Of a stretch of DNA of 64,000 bases, positions 14,001-27,697 are shown in pieces. A model generated the notes under the pieces. The model saw only the letters and a list, made by a program, of their open reading frames with translations. It did no database searches and was not told the DNA's origin. The first letter of the stretch is position 1. The number at the start of each line of letters is the position of its first letter. Source of the DNA: Setophaga petechia (taxonomy: Eukaryota > Chordata > Aves > Passeriformes > Parulidae); NCBI GenBank assembly GCA_024362935.1, contig JANCRA010000007.1, positions 11,162,503-11,226,502 of the forward strand, given 5' to 3'. Position numbers and translations under genes: made by a program.

Positions 14001-17000
14001 GGGCTCAGGGATAACAAATGCCACTGGAATGCTCCAGAGCAGCTTGACACTGCTGCCCTGGTGCTATGCCAACCATAAACCCATCCTTCCCCTGGCTTTA
14101 CTCAGCTGATGCTATGCAAACCAAACCACCCATCCCTCCCCTGGCTTTACTCAGCTCCTCCCTCACTGATTCCCCAAAATAGTGAAAGGTCCAGAAATTC
14201 ATGTGGCGCTGGAAGAGAGGTGATGTGGGGATCCCATTTCAGAAAGAACTAAGAAGCAGAGGGGTCAGCTTGAAATGACATTCAGAGAGGTTGTCTCAAG
14301 GAGCAAAAGAGCCAGAGGTTTTTCTGAGGGGGCTGAGTTTGCACAAAAGCTCATCAGGTGGTACATTTAACATCTTACTGTTCCCCTATGTTTTGTTGCC
14401 AACACTGCCTCTAGACAGAGGACAGCAAATTCAGGTTTGTCTATTCTGGCAGTTCTTCCTAAGTAGCCATGTGATACAGAAATGGGAAATTTGCTCTTGA
14501 TCTCAGCTGATAAATCAAATGGCAATTCATGTAAACCCACAGAGCAATCCTTTAAAAGATTTAAAGTATCTCTTGCTTGACATATATTAATTGCATTTCT
14601 ATCACAGTGAATGAAAAGATTTTATTTCCTACTTCTATGAGCAAAAGGCAACAAGATGCAAAAGGGACATTTTTTTGGTCCCTCATTATAAGAATTTCAG
14701 AAACCTGGAGCTAGTGGTTGCAAGCTACAAGAAACAAGTGTAGTGAAAACTGAAACCACACAGAACAGCATGAAAAGCATATTAACCACCTCAGAGGGAC
14801 AGTGATGGTAAATTAATAGATCCCCTTGGTACCGTGGGAGAAGGTATTAAAAACCACGAGGATGAAAAAGGCCACTTTAAAAAGCCATGACAATTCTCAG
14901 AATCACTAAAGGAATGTCAAGGTTTCAGCTGATCTTTTAAGGTTTTTTTTTCCATGACATATTTACCAAATTGTGAGAATTAAAAAGAAACCCTTGACTT
15001 TATGTGGCTCCTGTAGGAATCTGGAGCCACCCCAGCTCCTCCTGCCACCTGCACGGTGCGTGAGGGTGCACCAAGCACTTGTCTTTCTAGATGGGGAGAA
15101 TAACAATTTCCTTCCTTTTGATTACGTGGAGACCTAACTGCTTGCTGCAGCTCTTTAAATATCACTTAAAAGGAGGATGATCTCTTTGGGATGGGGTACA
15201 TAATACTTGGGAAGCCCTAGGCTCTATGCATTAGGTGAAATTAATCTCAATCTCCTGTGTACCTCAAAGATCCTGGATTAAAAACTGCCACATCTCTTCC
15301 TGGCTGAAGAATTATAGCAAGATTACCAGTGCATTAGTCTTTAAATCCAAAGGCTAGAAGCCCTAGCAAGGACCACCTAGCAAGAATTTAAGTGTGTTGC
15401 TGCCAGAACGTTTTGGAAAAGCAGTGGACTTGGAGGGGATTCAGGAAATCCTAGGAGCTGTGTTCAAACAGATATTTATGAATCCTTCTTAACATACACA
15501 GTATTTCTCATCTAATTTGTACCTCTAAGAAAATACTGAAATTGCTACTGAGGATAACACAGGTGAGCACAATTAGCAGTGATGAGCAGCAGGACTTGAG
15601 AGAGAACACAGCTGTCCTGACAAAACCCACCCCTTTATTTCACTTTTCAGAATCACAACTGAGCAGAGGCAGGGAGTGGAGGAGATATAATACACTTGAG
15701 TATGGGAGGAAAAATTACTTCCCTGAGATTGGTCAAGCTCTTTATAGCCACAAACCACTTGAAACCTTGTCTGCTATACCCTGGGCCTTGGGAAATAAGT
15801 TAAACCTCCTTCTAAAGCAACACATTTGGAAAGATAGATGATGGGCCCTTTACTAAATATAGCAACCTCTCAGTCAAAAGGTGATGGTTCTTTCAGAATA
15901 GTCATCAAGAATAAGGAACCTTATGCAGCTTCTCTCAGGTCCCCACAAAAGCATTCTCCTCTGCAGAAGAAAGAGCTGTGTGAAAAGCCTGAAAGCATCA
16001 CCAGATCTATTCAAAGAGACAAGAGAAAAATCTGGGATAATCTTCTAGGGAAAGACAGAAAGGTGGCAAAAATGGGAAAACTCTCCTGCTTATAGGGGGA
16101 GCACGTGGAGCGGGAAAAGAAACAACTTCCAGAATTACCTAAACCAAAATGCCAGACTGCAGGAACAGCCTCCAGAAAGTAACTGCCCTCATTTATTTAA
16201 GTTTATTTATTAGCTCCTGGCAATGAAGAGAACTGGGACTTCTCCCCAGGCCCAGGCAGTGGCAGCTGCAGATGGGAATCCCATCCAGGCTGCCTGCTGC
16301 CCTTTCCACCCAGCAGATAGGCCCGAGGCAGAACTCGGGTCTCTGAGGGGCAGTCACTCAGCCATTCTTACAAAACACCTTTCCAAAGTCTCTTCTCTGC
16401 TGCCTCACCAAACCCCTGCCCTTTCCCCCCTCCAATCTGGCAAGTTTTGTAAATATTTCATGAGCTGCCTGCATGCATTCCTGCACTAAAATCTTCCTAA
16501 CAATAGAAACTGTTATTACACTGTTACACTGCATCCTGCACAAGGTCATTCTGTTTTTCTTCCTTCCTATCTTCCCAAAGGGAGAATGCATTAATGGCAA
16601 GGAGAAAAACAGTTGCCTGCAAACAGCCACAAGGACAAAAAAATGGTGTGTTAATCACCAGCACTCATAATGTCAGGCTGAACAGAAATAAAAATTGAAA
16701 ATCAAATTTGGATTAAAATAGTAAATATAACAATGGTGTTCAATCTCTGTGTCCAGAATGTATGAACTGCTATTTCAGCCATTATGCCTATGGCAAAAGA
16801 AAATGACAAGATATTGCACTGAATTAGAGTGAGAAAATGCCAAAGAGCATTTCTTAGTGTTAACCAAGGCTTATTTCATAGGATAGAACAAAAGGATCAT
16901 GAACTTTACTTTTTGCTGCCATCATTACAACCAACAACACTCCTAACAGCTCTTTTTTAGGGGCTAGAAATAACATAAGGCCAAATGAACTGAAAGTGAG

Positions 17001-18194
17001 AGAAAAAAATTGCACAAGGTTCCCCAAATTATGATTATGTCAATTTAGTGCAGCTATCTTCCTTCTTGGAAGAGTATATTTTTCCTGAATTACAAAGCAT
17101 AGGGGTACCACAGTGGTGAATACAGAACTTTTAGTGAATACAAGCAATGCTCTTAGAGCCTCTCTGTCTTAGCAGGGAGGCTCTGTATACTCTGAATTGG
17201 TTAAAAGGGCTTACATTTATCTTTAAATTAATTGGATGTGAACGAGGAGCTTAGAAGTCATTGGTTAAGTGGGCATGAGTGCTCACTTTTGCTAAACTCC
17301 CACTACTTTGATGGAATCTGGCAAATAAGGAAGTCATTCCTTTAAGCAATACTAAGATACTTTTTTTTTTAAAGATTTAATAATTTAGAAAGGTTTTATA
17401 TATCTTTTATATTTTCCTATTATATTGCTTACCAGGATCCTTCTTCCAAAGGCTTTGTTCAAAGTAACACAGTGCTGATTGTGTGTGAGCAGGGGAAAGA
17501 GAATGACATATACGGGAAAATATCTTCCTAAAAAAATACCAGGGCTAAATAAATTGGTTGTCTTCAAGTTCCTTATTTCAAACACGCTTTACATATTTCA
17601 TGATTGTGAGACTGTAATGACTTACATATAATTACATTCAGAAAATGATTAAATATATTTCAAATTTAGTTTGAACAGACTAATTTCTTTCTGTAAACTA
17701 AAGTAGCTTTAAATAAAGACCAGAAAAATGAGACCATCTGCACTGTCTTCCCTTGGGCATTTGTTTACATGTGTAAATTTAGTTCTAGATTTTGAATTCA
17801 CTTTGAGTTAACTGTGACAAATCTCTGTGTTTTTTCCTGCAGGTTCATAAATTATTGGAAGGTGTGACATCACTTAAGTTCAAGGACCCTCACTACACAT
17901 ACAGACATCTATGGGTATTGCAGGAAAATATAACAGTAATTTCCACTGCTGAATGCAGAGCTGGGGGGCTCAGCAAACTCTGCCACATGAACCAAATACA
18001 CCAGGATCCATTGAAATAACTTTAGAAAAAAATCCCTGCTTTCCATTAAGAGGCCTGATAGAAAACATTTTATGAAAGGGGTGAGAATTGTGGTTCCCAT
18101 TGCTCAGATGTTAATAGCAGCGTGACGATGTGCTGCCATCAGCAGCAGGAACTCAGCCAGGCTATTAAGTGCTGTAGCTGGCAGGATTACTTAC
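11075..18194 (-). other. NRG3: NRG3 intron between the 127- and 128-nt exons
   Basis: About 7.1 kb with GTAAGT/GCAG borders. It contains a two-copy tandem duplication at 14062-14156 and GC-richer patches near 13340-13560 and 16215-16445 with only chance-like ORFs. The 145-codon minus-strand ORF at 11489-11926 does not resemble a known protein to me and has low-complexity, AT-driven codon use. Confidence 0.7.
14062..14156. repeat. Two-copy tandem duplication, period 48
   Basis: Copies at 14062-14107 and 14110-14156 both start TGCTATGC and end CCCTGGCTTTACTCAGCT, with a few substitutions between them. This indicates a local duplication that has since diverged. Confidence 0.9.
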
Positions 18195-18321
18195 ATTTTG
18201 CAGCTGGACTTGGCTTTGTGCCATACACTCTGACTTTGCCATCATGCTGGAAGCATTTAGGCTGTAGGTTTTCCTATTCTGCGTTTCTTTCAGCTGTTCG
18301 TGGATCTGCTTGGTTTGCTTC
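18195..18321 (-). CDS. NRG3: NRG3 proximal cytoplasmic exon (127 nt)
   Basis: This exon encodes the start of the intracellular tail: K-KQTKQIHEQLKETQ, then RKTYSLNASS, MMAKSE and a terminal QVQLQN. The lysine-rich beginning follows the membrane helix and acts as the stop-transfer segment. The acceptor is strong (TTTTATTTCTCTCTGCAG) and the donor is GTAAGT. The first G completes the Lys codon begun by the transmembrane exon, and the exon ends on a whole codon (AAT, Asn). The 127-nt size equals the homologous NRG1 exon. The middle differs from human more than the transmembrane exon does: human has roughly KVPQNGKSYSLK here and NLVKSH near the end. Serine and threonine are frequent. I see no known domain beyond the neuregulin tail. 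Confidence 0.96.
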
Positions 18322-21300
18322 CTGCAGAGAGAAATAAAATCCATGTAAGAAAGAGCTCGCTTGATCTTCTGCTAGAGCCATGATACTTTTATAGCCACAG
18401 CTCCCTTTGTTCAAAACTTCACCCTGCTAGCCAGCTGAGCTAATTCACTGATGTCTGATATTCCAGTGCAGCCGTTGTTTCCTGGCAAGGCTTAACAAAG
18501 GGGATAAAAACCCCTCTCTTGTGTTTTAAAATACCTTCTATTCTCAGATCACTATAACAGTATGCTCGTTGTGCTAGTGCAGGGTTTTGTAAGATCATCT
18601 ATTGCACATTTAACAATAGCTTGCAAGTCAGTCTGAATAATAAAAAAGCATTTTGCTCTGATTTGGAAAAAAGGTTTTGGCAAATAAAACAGGCATTAGC
18701 CCCTGCTGGCTATAAAAATTGATGAAGAATCAAAGATTTCTGCTGGCTGATTAGACTTGACCTATAACACATCTCATATTGAGCAGCTTCTGCTTATATG
18801 CTTAAACCTGGAAAAAATGCCAGTATGGACACTGAGAATGTGTTTTTGAGTTATTATACTATAATCCACCCTGTCAGAGCTAGGAATACCTCTGGATGAA
18901 TCCTTTGCATTATTCAGGAGATAACTATACTGTTAACAAAGACTTTCTGTTTCTGCCACATTGTATTGAGTGGAAGTGACAAACACTTTTTAAGTTCTGT
19001 ACATGAAAGAGGACATGAGACAGCAAACTTTAAATATTACTTTTATCTTCTGCAAAAAGTTATCTCAGCTGGGCAAAAACTGTTAGCAAATACATTTAAG
19101 CTCTTTTATCAATTTCTTTTTTTTTTTTTTGTGATAAGCTACATTGTCTGGAACTATCAGCTTTAAACAATGATGAGCAAAAACTTCACAATATAATTTT
19201 AATTCTTTCCTTCCCTGCTTTCTTTCTCTCTCCAGAAGATGAATCTCCAGCAGCGAACCTTCAATGGCCTCGGAAACAACCCAGTAATGTCAAGGACTCA
19301 CCAGCAGCAGCATTTCATTATACCACCAGCAGGTTTTGGACAGCAACTGGTGCTGAGCCAAATTTCCAAAGGAAGTGATTTCTGGCAAGTATTTTTAAGA
19401 GATAAAGAAAATATGGCCTTTCTATACTGAAATTTGAATTTTAGCAAAGCAGCTTCAGCAGCATTTTGAAAAATTTCTTGTGATTTGATTTTGGAAACCC
19501 TTATGACATCATTAAGCTTGATAGAATCTTGTGTCAGATAGTGAATTTGACACTGAATGAAGTACAAAATTAATCTGAATTTCTAATTCACAGTGGAATC
19601 TCTGTCTACTGCTGGAAGCTGTAAGAAAGCAGAGGAAAATTACTTACTAATGTGTTCAGTGGAGAGGCCTGTGAGAGAGGACAAGTTCCCTCAAAATGAA
19701 AGTAAGTGGTGAGAAGTATCAATAAGTATTCAATTTTAATAACACAGTTTTAATATTTCTTGAGTGGTTCAGTGCGACACAATGTAGCATTTGCTTAAAT
19801 TCAACCAATTGTAAGTACCTGCTTAGATGTATTTGTTACAGCTCGTTTCCTGAGTACAGGTCACAAGCCATAACAAATCCAGGACTCTGAGCACCTCTTA
19901 GGCTTTCTACTTGCATCCTATTTTGAAACAAATGGAAAGGAGTGCATTTATATTGTAATCATGTCACAAATATGAGTGGCATGTTTTGAGTATTGCTAGG
20001 AGCTCATAATTAGTAAAATCAATGAATAGAGGTAGGTGAGGAAATAATTTCTCAAAATAATTTCACAAAAATGTTCAAGATTTTCTTTAGCCAAAACTGG
20101 TAGAATTAATATCAGAATAATCTGATCAGATATATAATCTGAAGAAATACAGTGTCAAATTAAGTTAGTCAGTTGAGTTGGAAACATCTCTTTTAAAAAT
20201 GTTTTTAATATCCACTAATTTTTGAATCCAATGAAATTGACCAATTGCATTTGTAAAAAGTCTAAATAAGCTCTTCAGCTTCTCATAAAATTCCAGGGGA
20301 GATTCATAAAAGCAACTTTAGTGTTTTTAAGAGCAACTATTTTCTGACCAGCTAAATTACACCCACTGAGGAAATTAGCACATGTATTCCTATGTCCTAC
20401 TGGAGAACCACCTCTTGCTTGGACTCCAGAATGGTGATAGAATCTCCAGGAATTTTTTGCATGACTTTATGTAAGGTATGAACAATGACAGTGAAACATG
20501 ATCAAAGCATCAGATTTTGGGAACGTCTCATACAAAATGATTATTTAATCAGGAAAATACCAAAACAATTTTTGGATTTATTTATAAAAATGAATAGAGT
20601 TATTTCTATATTTATAAACACGTGTAAGTAAACTGCAAAAATTCAGCCTCACTACTGCAGTCTTTAACATTACAACTGAAATTTCTGAAGGTAATTTGCT
20701 GGGAAAAACAATCCCATCATTAATTTCCTTTTATGTTCATGCAACCTAACATTAATATCAGGTTTATGCATATTCATTTGGCCAAACTATATGATGCACA
20801 GCTATAAAACTAGAAATCATTAATAATTCAAAGTTACTTGCTGATTAATAAATTTATTTTATAAGTTTTGTTTTCAAAACAAATGGGCCTTAGGTGCTCT
20901 ACTTTAGAGTTATTTGGCAATGAAGTGTTCTTACTTCAGCAAGAAATAAAGTCACTAGTCATTTGTAAAGTCTAAGCTGTAAAGGGCAGCCCATTACTGT
21001 ACTCTTCATCTGTTGCTAACACTTCCAGCACTTTCTTGATTAACCTAAAAGGAATAATTGGAAGGGCACAGAGTTTAATTATAGTCCTAAACTTTCTCAG
21101 ATTGAGTCTATTTTAAAAAAGGACTTTTAATTCAATGGCTTATAGGGAGGGAAGTGCCTATTTCTAGCAGCTGGTATTATAGAATTGTCAGACTAAGTAA
21201 GTCAGGATCTTCATAGAAACTTCCCTCCAAATGGATGCACTATGCAAAGTTTCTATATCTATTACCAATATTCTTAATTTTTCGTACGTCAAATGAAACC

Positions 21301-23271
21301 CCAAGATAACCCCCATGCAGGAGGAATGCTCTGACAATGCTTAAGCACAGTCAGGGTCCATATGCCTGATAAAGAAGCTCCCAAAAACCTGCTGACTCAA
21401 AGCTAGCATATGGTAAGTGTTGAGGCACTTCAGATTTATTGGGTTTTGCATCCTTTAGACACTGGCCAATGTTACATTTACAGTTTTACCTGGGCTCCAT
21501 GGGACCCAGCCTAGACACTTTTATTGCCTCTTTGGGCAGCAGCAGACGGAGCCACAGCCAGGGTGTGAGGGATTGATCAGCCTTGTACACTGTCTGAGGC
21601 CTCCTGACTGAACCAGAGGTGCTCATTTTCTCCCAACTCTCCAAACTTCAGTTCCCAGAGTCTGGCACTAGCCCACTTGAGCTCTTCTCAGTAACTCTTA
21701 TATTTGTAATGCAGACAAAGCCCCAACCCCAACCTGCTCCTGAGTCATGATGCACTATTGTCCTGCAAGCTTCTCTTTCAAGTGTTATTTGCACTCATTA
21801 TTTTTAGACTTGGCTCTCCTCACCAGCTGATCAAAGCCAGGGTGTTTGCAGGCTGCTCAACCCAGCTCTCACTGCTCCCCACAGCAGTGCAGGAGCAGGA
21901 GGGGCACTGTGAGTAACAGGGGGGCTGCTTATCCTCACTTTGCTCAGCCACTGACTGCATGTTCCTCCTACTGACAACCCATCCTGCCTTTCTGAAACTC
22001 TCCTCATCAGCAAAACCCTCAAGCCTTTCCAGGGAGATTCTCACTCACTCTTTCTTCTAAGATGTGCAGATCTGAAATGCATAATGACATTCCTAATGGC
22101 AGTGCCAGAGTGCCTGTCTCTGCTCACATTTACACTACAATGAAGGAGTTTGCAGGGAGGAACTGTCCTGCCACTCTGTCCTTCCCAGCTGGCATCATCA
22201 CTGCCACTCTGGATGTCCATATAACAATTAACAAAATCCCTCAAGACATCACAATAATTTAGAAAAATCGTGAACCGACTCAAATCTCCACTCATGGCTT
22301 ACCCCTGAAGTCTGAGGGGAAGAAAAAGGGGTAAAAAAGACCGGGTGACATTCCCCCCCTCCTCCACCAGATAGAGAACTAAATTAAAATTTTTTTCTAA
22401 ATAAAACCCAATGCTTATTAGATTTCTTACACATTAAAATAAAAGGGAGTTTTAGATAAACATCCAAACTTTTAAATAGTGCCATCCTTCATATTTTTTA
22501 TGCTCAGCCACCCTAACTAGCCTCAGGCAGGTACTTTTTTATATTGATTTGCGTTCTCTCATTAACTCCAGTTGGAATGAAGGATGACCACCATATAGAA
22601 CATATTTATTGATACAGGGGCACTGACAAGCATGTCATGTAACTGCTATGAGGTTTTTGCAACTCAGATTACACACATCACAATAAATATAATAAAATAA
22701 CATTCAGTTGCGAAGATAAAAGAATAGAGTGGACAGTATTTCACTTGAAAATAGTCTAGTCCAGATGACTTCACTACTTGAATAGGTCAAAGTGCTTCTG
22801 TGTTACAGACACTCATGCATCTTCATCAACAGGCTGCTGTATTAACTACAGGCTACAGATATCTGCAGAGGACTTGTTTCTGCATTTCTAACTTCACTTT
22901 TGTTCTCAGCACACAGAAATGGACATTCAGGGATATGAAATGAAATGCAAAAAAGAGATTGTATGTTTAAACTATCGTTTTCAGAAGAGCAAAGTGATTA
23001 TTGTAGGGATGGCAAATGACACAAAATTATTACTGTCAAAAAAAAAAAGTGGATATGACACAATCTATTCTTTTGTGATATCAGAAAATACAAAGAAGAA
23101 CACATATTGCTCCTGTTTATGTTTTGGGGAGGACTTAGTGCAGCCACGGGGAACTGCTGCAGCCAGACCAGAGATAACAGCAACTTCAAAAGGAGGGGAG
23201 AAGCTGAAAGGCTCTAAGGCTGTAAAAAGGACAGCAGCTAAACCCCAGACACAGCAGAGGAAGGCTCTTAC
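18322..23271 (-). other. NRG3: NRG3 intron between the transmembrane and proximal tail exons
   Basis: About 4.95 kb with GTAAGA/GCAG borders. It is AT-rich, with a T14 run at 19117-19130. A GC-richer patch at about 21480-22260 has only overlapping short ORFs. The first ~150 bases upstream of the 127-nt exon (18330-18480) are of more mixed composition and could be conserved noncoding sequence, but I cannot show that from one genome. No repeat family was recognised. Confidence 0.65.
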
Positions 23272-23374
23272 TTTGTTTTGAAGTAGAAGGCTGCACACAG
23301 CATGCCCACCACGACGATGCCGAAGACGATGCAGGCGATGGACAGCACCTGGCGCTGGTACACCTCCTCGCTCT
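23272..23374 (-). CDS. NRG3: NRG3 transmembrane exon (103 nt)
   Basis: The exon encodes the last extracellular residues (ESEEVYQRQ), a hydrophobic helix of about 23 residues (VLSIACIVFGIVVVGM followed by LCAAFYF) and the first basic cytoplasmic residues (KTK). This anchors the neuregulin precursor. Neuregulins are shed by metalloproteases or BACE1 in the stalk just before this helix (family knowledge). The acceptor is CCCACAG and the donor is GTAAGA. The first two bases AG complete Glu with the G of the microexon, and the final AA needs one base from the next exon. The 103-nt length matches the homologous NRG1 exon. Base use is odd: codons mostly end in G or C and there are seven CpGs, while the DNA around it is AT-rich. 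Differences from human NRG3 as I remember it are conservative. Confidence 0.97.
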
Positions 23375-23777
23375 CTGTGGGCAGCAAAGGGCACGTTAGG
23401 GAGACAGAACACACCTGCAGCACCTCACGGCTTCACTAATGATGGACAGATTCTTGGAGATCTGGCCTGCATAATTCCTCCACAGAATGGGTGCTTCTCT
23501 GAACCCCCCCTGTAGTAAGGTCCATGCAGCTGTGGCCTCCTCGGAAGTTTTAGAAAATGGCCCCAGTACACTCTGAGAGATACATAATAATGACAGGACA
23601 GTTTAATCTTTTCTCTGCCATACGTGCTGTTTTTCAGCTTTTCTTAGCAAAGATTTTACCATCAATAGGATAAAGAGTCCTACCACCACGGAGTTTTTTT
23701 GGCCTAAGGAAAGAACAACCAGAGCTCTTCTGAAGTCCCACAAGAGTCAGAGTTCTCCTTTAGCTACTCCAAAAATG

Positions 23778-23825
23778 TAAGGGTTTTTTGATTTGAATGA
23801 CTAAGGTTTTTTGATTTGAGTAAGG
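23778..23825. repeat. Two-copy tandem duplication, period 24
   Basis: TAAGG(G)TTTTTTGATTTGA occurs twice, about 400 bases upstream (transcription sense) of the NRG3 transmembrane exon. Confidence 0.85.
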
Positions 23826-26800
23826 CATTGATTACAAAGCCTTGCTCCCATGTCCTGAAGCTTATGCAAAACATGACAGAGTAAAAAATAAACTCAATGA
23901 ACTTGCATGGAACCCAATGATTCTTCTGCTATGAAGCACGAGATATTGCTTTGATAGGTGTTTATTTTTAAAAAAAACCATATTTTCTTTATAAATCTCA
24001 TAATATTCTAAATAACTTTAAAACAGAAAAAAAATGAAAGAAAAAAAAAAAGCTAAGGAAATAAGAGAAAATACTCCTTCATGACAGCCGACAGGAGCTC
24101 ATAAGCAGCTGGAAATTCCCACATTCAATTCAACAGCTCCTTAAGCATTATAGTTTATGTTTATTCTTCCAACCACTTTTCTAGTTCGAAATGTGAACAT
24201 GCCAAACAGATTGCTGTTTTTAAAGATCACTTTTTCCAAACATGCATCATACGAGCCAGTATTTTCATCCACAAATTCCAGGTGGAAAGGCAACATGTGG
24301 GATTATCAGAGCACAGTCCAAGCCCTGTGTGCTGACAAACCCACATTTCCTGCCCAGGCTGGAGCTCTCAGTGCAGGCACCCCCATCCATGGGAACACCA
24401 GGCACACACGTCAAGTAGGTGGCAGCAGCTCCAAGTTTGTAACTCTCAGGTTCATAACAAATATTGTATGAAAACACCAAGGGAAATCCAGGCAAATCAC
24501 TAAAGACTACGTGCAGTACCCTAATCAGTACTAATTAATAATTTTTCAAGAATGAATATCACAGTGCTGTTACTAAACATTTGGAATCTTAAACACAAGC
24601 ATCTGTCTCTTGTAAGACCCAGTTATTATTTTTCAAGCTATTAAAAAGAAAATTACAGTATCAAATCTTGATTTTTTAATTACTTGTCTACTTGCTCTCT
24701 CAAACACCACCACAGTGATCTAGGATACAAAATATCCTCAGTTTCTGCTGACATTTCCCCATCATTTAAATTTGAAATTCTAAAATTTGTACTTCTAAAA
24801 CACCATCTTAAAAATAAAAAGAAGCAAATAGATTTTTCACCTATCTAAAATATAACTGGAGAAATTGTAATTCAAAAGGAAATCCTGTTCATATTGTACT
24901 AAATTGATTCCACTACAGCTTTGGGCCTATTCCTCACTGGAAGTACAAAATCTGGATCTAGACAGTAAATCCTTACTGGCACTGAACTAAATGTCTTTTA
25001 TTTTGTTTTGTTTCTTTGTTTGCTGTTAAAAGCAATTGTGCAAACACAGTTCCCCACCTCCTTCCATTTCCACAGCAATACACAAATCTAACAAGTTTGA
25101 ATTCTTACATTGATGTAATCACAATGAAACTCATTCAAAAACTCTTCATTTCAGCAGTTGTTAACCTGCTCTGCCTGAATATAGATGTCAGCACCTGCTG
25201 CCTAAGCCCCAACTAAACCATACATAGTTATGAACTGCAGTTTCACTCAAACATTCCATATAAATAACAATTTAAAAAAATATGTTAATGAAAATAAATT
25301 GATTTGACTAATGCGTGCACTAGGCTTAATTTTGATTTTCTTTCAACAGAAGTCCTCATTAAATACTTTATGTTTTCTCTTGCTATTTCTTTTTGAGAAA
25401 TTGGGAGTTTAATACAGCTATGCTCTTTTGTCAGTCCTGAATAGCGATCACTGCCTTGTTAAAGATGCTTTGAATAAGCCTTGCCAAGATAAAAGCAATT
25501 CAGAGACCAGACAATATTATCTTGCTAAAACAACTATGTGAAGATTTGAGTCTTTTGTGCAGTCAGATTAATCCCTGTCACCAGCTTTCAACGCATGTTG
25601 ATCAATATTTTCTTTCCTTTTTGTTTACTTTGTACAGTGCATATTTAAAGAAGTACTTATTGATTACCCGTACTCCATTTCTCTAGACACCTTTGTTCAT
25701 TTTTTACATCCTGTAAATATTTATTTATGTATTGGATTCCACCATTTTTTGTCTCCAACATCTTTAAATATAATCAGTTTGGCATTTTTCCATTCTCTAA
25801 TCTTCTGCACTGGCTTTATTTAAAAGTCACCTACTTACTAACAGCAATGCAATCTGTCCTTCTCTGCAAACCACAAGATCTCCTCACGGTTGCCTTGATC
25901 TAAGCTCACTATTGTGCTAAGCACAGGTAGCACAGCTGAGATCCTTTCCAGACAAGGAGCATCAAAAACGGCTTGAATCTGGAGATGGCTGTAGCCAAGC
26001 ACTGCAAAGCACTTGGACCCTCACAGAACAGAAACCTGGAGAAATCCAAAGTGTAGAAAAGAGAAGAACTGCAAATTCCTTCTCCTTCACTCAAGGATTT
26101 GCATCAACTGGCGCATACACGTATTTACATATGGAAACTTAACTTCCCAAGGTAAACCAAAGTGTGACTGAAATGATAAGTCTCTCTTTATTCACATATA
26201 TTCATATATTCCTCGTGAAGTACATCACCTCAATTACAGTCTGTTGAAACAAATACTCTCGGGAGAGGATTCCTCATTTAATGAGCAGCCAAGAAAATAT
26301 TTCTGCTAAAAACCAAAATATAAACTGCCATGGATATTTCTGGATAATCCATTGGAGGATTAAGACTACAGAATGTGGATTTCACCAAGCATTCCAATTG
26401 CAGAAAATAAACAACCTCTACTGTAAGAAATACAGCTACAGTGCTGAAAAGTAATGTAGTAAACTGTTTAGATGCAGACTGTTTGTTTAATGGAAAGAAA
26501 CGTCTTCTCAGAACATAAAGACAAGACAAGCTCACAAGGAACAAGGTGCCTGTTGCAAGGCTGAGCTCTCAAAGAAAAGTCCCCATGCACTGTGTGCCCT
26601 GTTACATGTGGAGCCCATTCTCAATTATGCTGTTGATTGTTTCTTATTTTCCAACCTGCTATAAAGTTTTCTAATATTTGCTTCTATTATGAAACACAAA
26701 ATTACTGCTGGTGACCCATTGCTCACAGCACAGTTAAATTTCACATACATTATGAAAAAAAGTACATGTTATATTCCAGGTACTGGAGGTTTGGGTTTTT

Positions 26801-27661
26801 TAATTCTCTTGCTCTTTAAAATTTACAGTCTGTATCCTGTTTACCTTATGCATATGGAAAGATCCACTAAAGCATACATGTATGTCTTTAGAGGATTAAA
26901 AAGTGTAGGTGGACACGTTTTTCTCATGACAATAATTTCTAAAGGATATGGTTTTTTTATTGTACGTAAGCTGAAACTGGTCTCTTCTTTTTGACTTTAT
27001 TATAAAAGGAAGAATGCTGGTACAAGGTCCTTGAGTATGATTATAACCATATTATTGAGGAAAAAAATTAGTTAATTAAAACAGATTATGCTAGGCTTTG
27101 TCAGCACCTAAATCCACAGTATCATTACCAGCCATAATCACTGGATCCTCTGGTTCTATTGTGTGTTTTGAGTTGAAATATCTTTGAAAGGGATTTCAAA
27201 TATGAAGAACAGCATTGTGCATATGGCCTATACAAAACAATAACAAAACAAAAATAGTAACTTTCCCCCTTGTGCTTATTCCAATGGCTTTTGAATAAAA
27301 TCTCAATATGGTCACGAGCATCACAGAGAATAATGACTGACTATTCAAACCAAGCCAACTGAGAAATTACGACATTTACCATACAAATGCATTACTTAAC
27401 CTTTGCTCTGTCAAGAAAAAACCCCCATGAAAATGAATAAAGGTGAAAATTAATTTTTATGCTGAAATTTTTACTCCCAGCCCCAAAAGCACAAACCCTA
27501 ACAGCAGCCCCTTACCTTTCTCACTCCCTTCTCCTAAAAGAACCCACTCTGCATTACTGCAGGTGACAACACGCTACAAACAAACACGGGAAACCCTTTA
27601 TCTTGTCATTGGCACACATGAAACCCAGCAGCTTTCCATGTGCACAGAGCCAGCTTTTCCT

Positions 27662-27697
27662 CAATAGATTACAGGGCAGCAATAGATTACAGGCAGG
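27662..27697. repeat. Two-copy tandem duplication, period 18
   Basis: CAATAGATTACAGG occurs twice, followed by GCAG or CAG, in direct succession. Confidence 0.85.

Noticed and set aside
18122..18337. 71-codon plus-strand ORF over the 127-nt NRG3 exon
   Set aside because: It is an antisense shadow of the exon on the opposite strand.
23065..23412. 115-codon minus-strand ORF across the transmembrane exon
   Set aside because: Its Arg/His-rich middle is the transmembrane exon read in the wrong frame, and the rest is intron.
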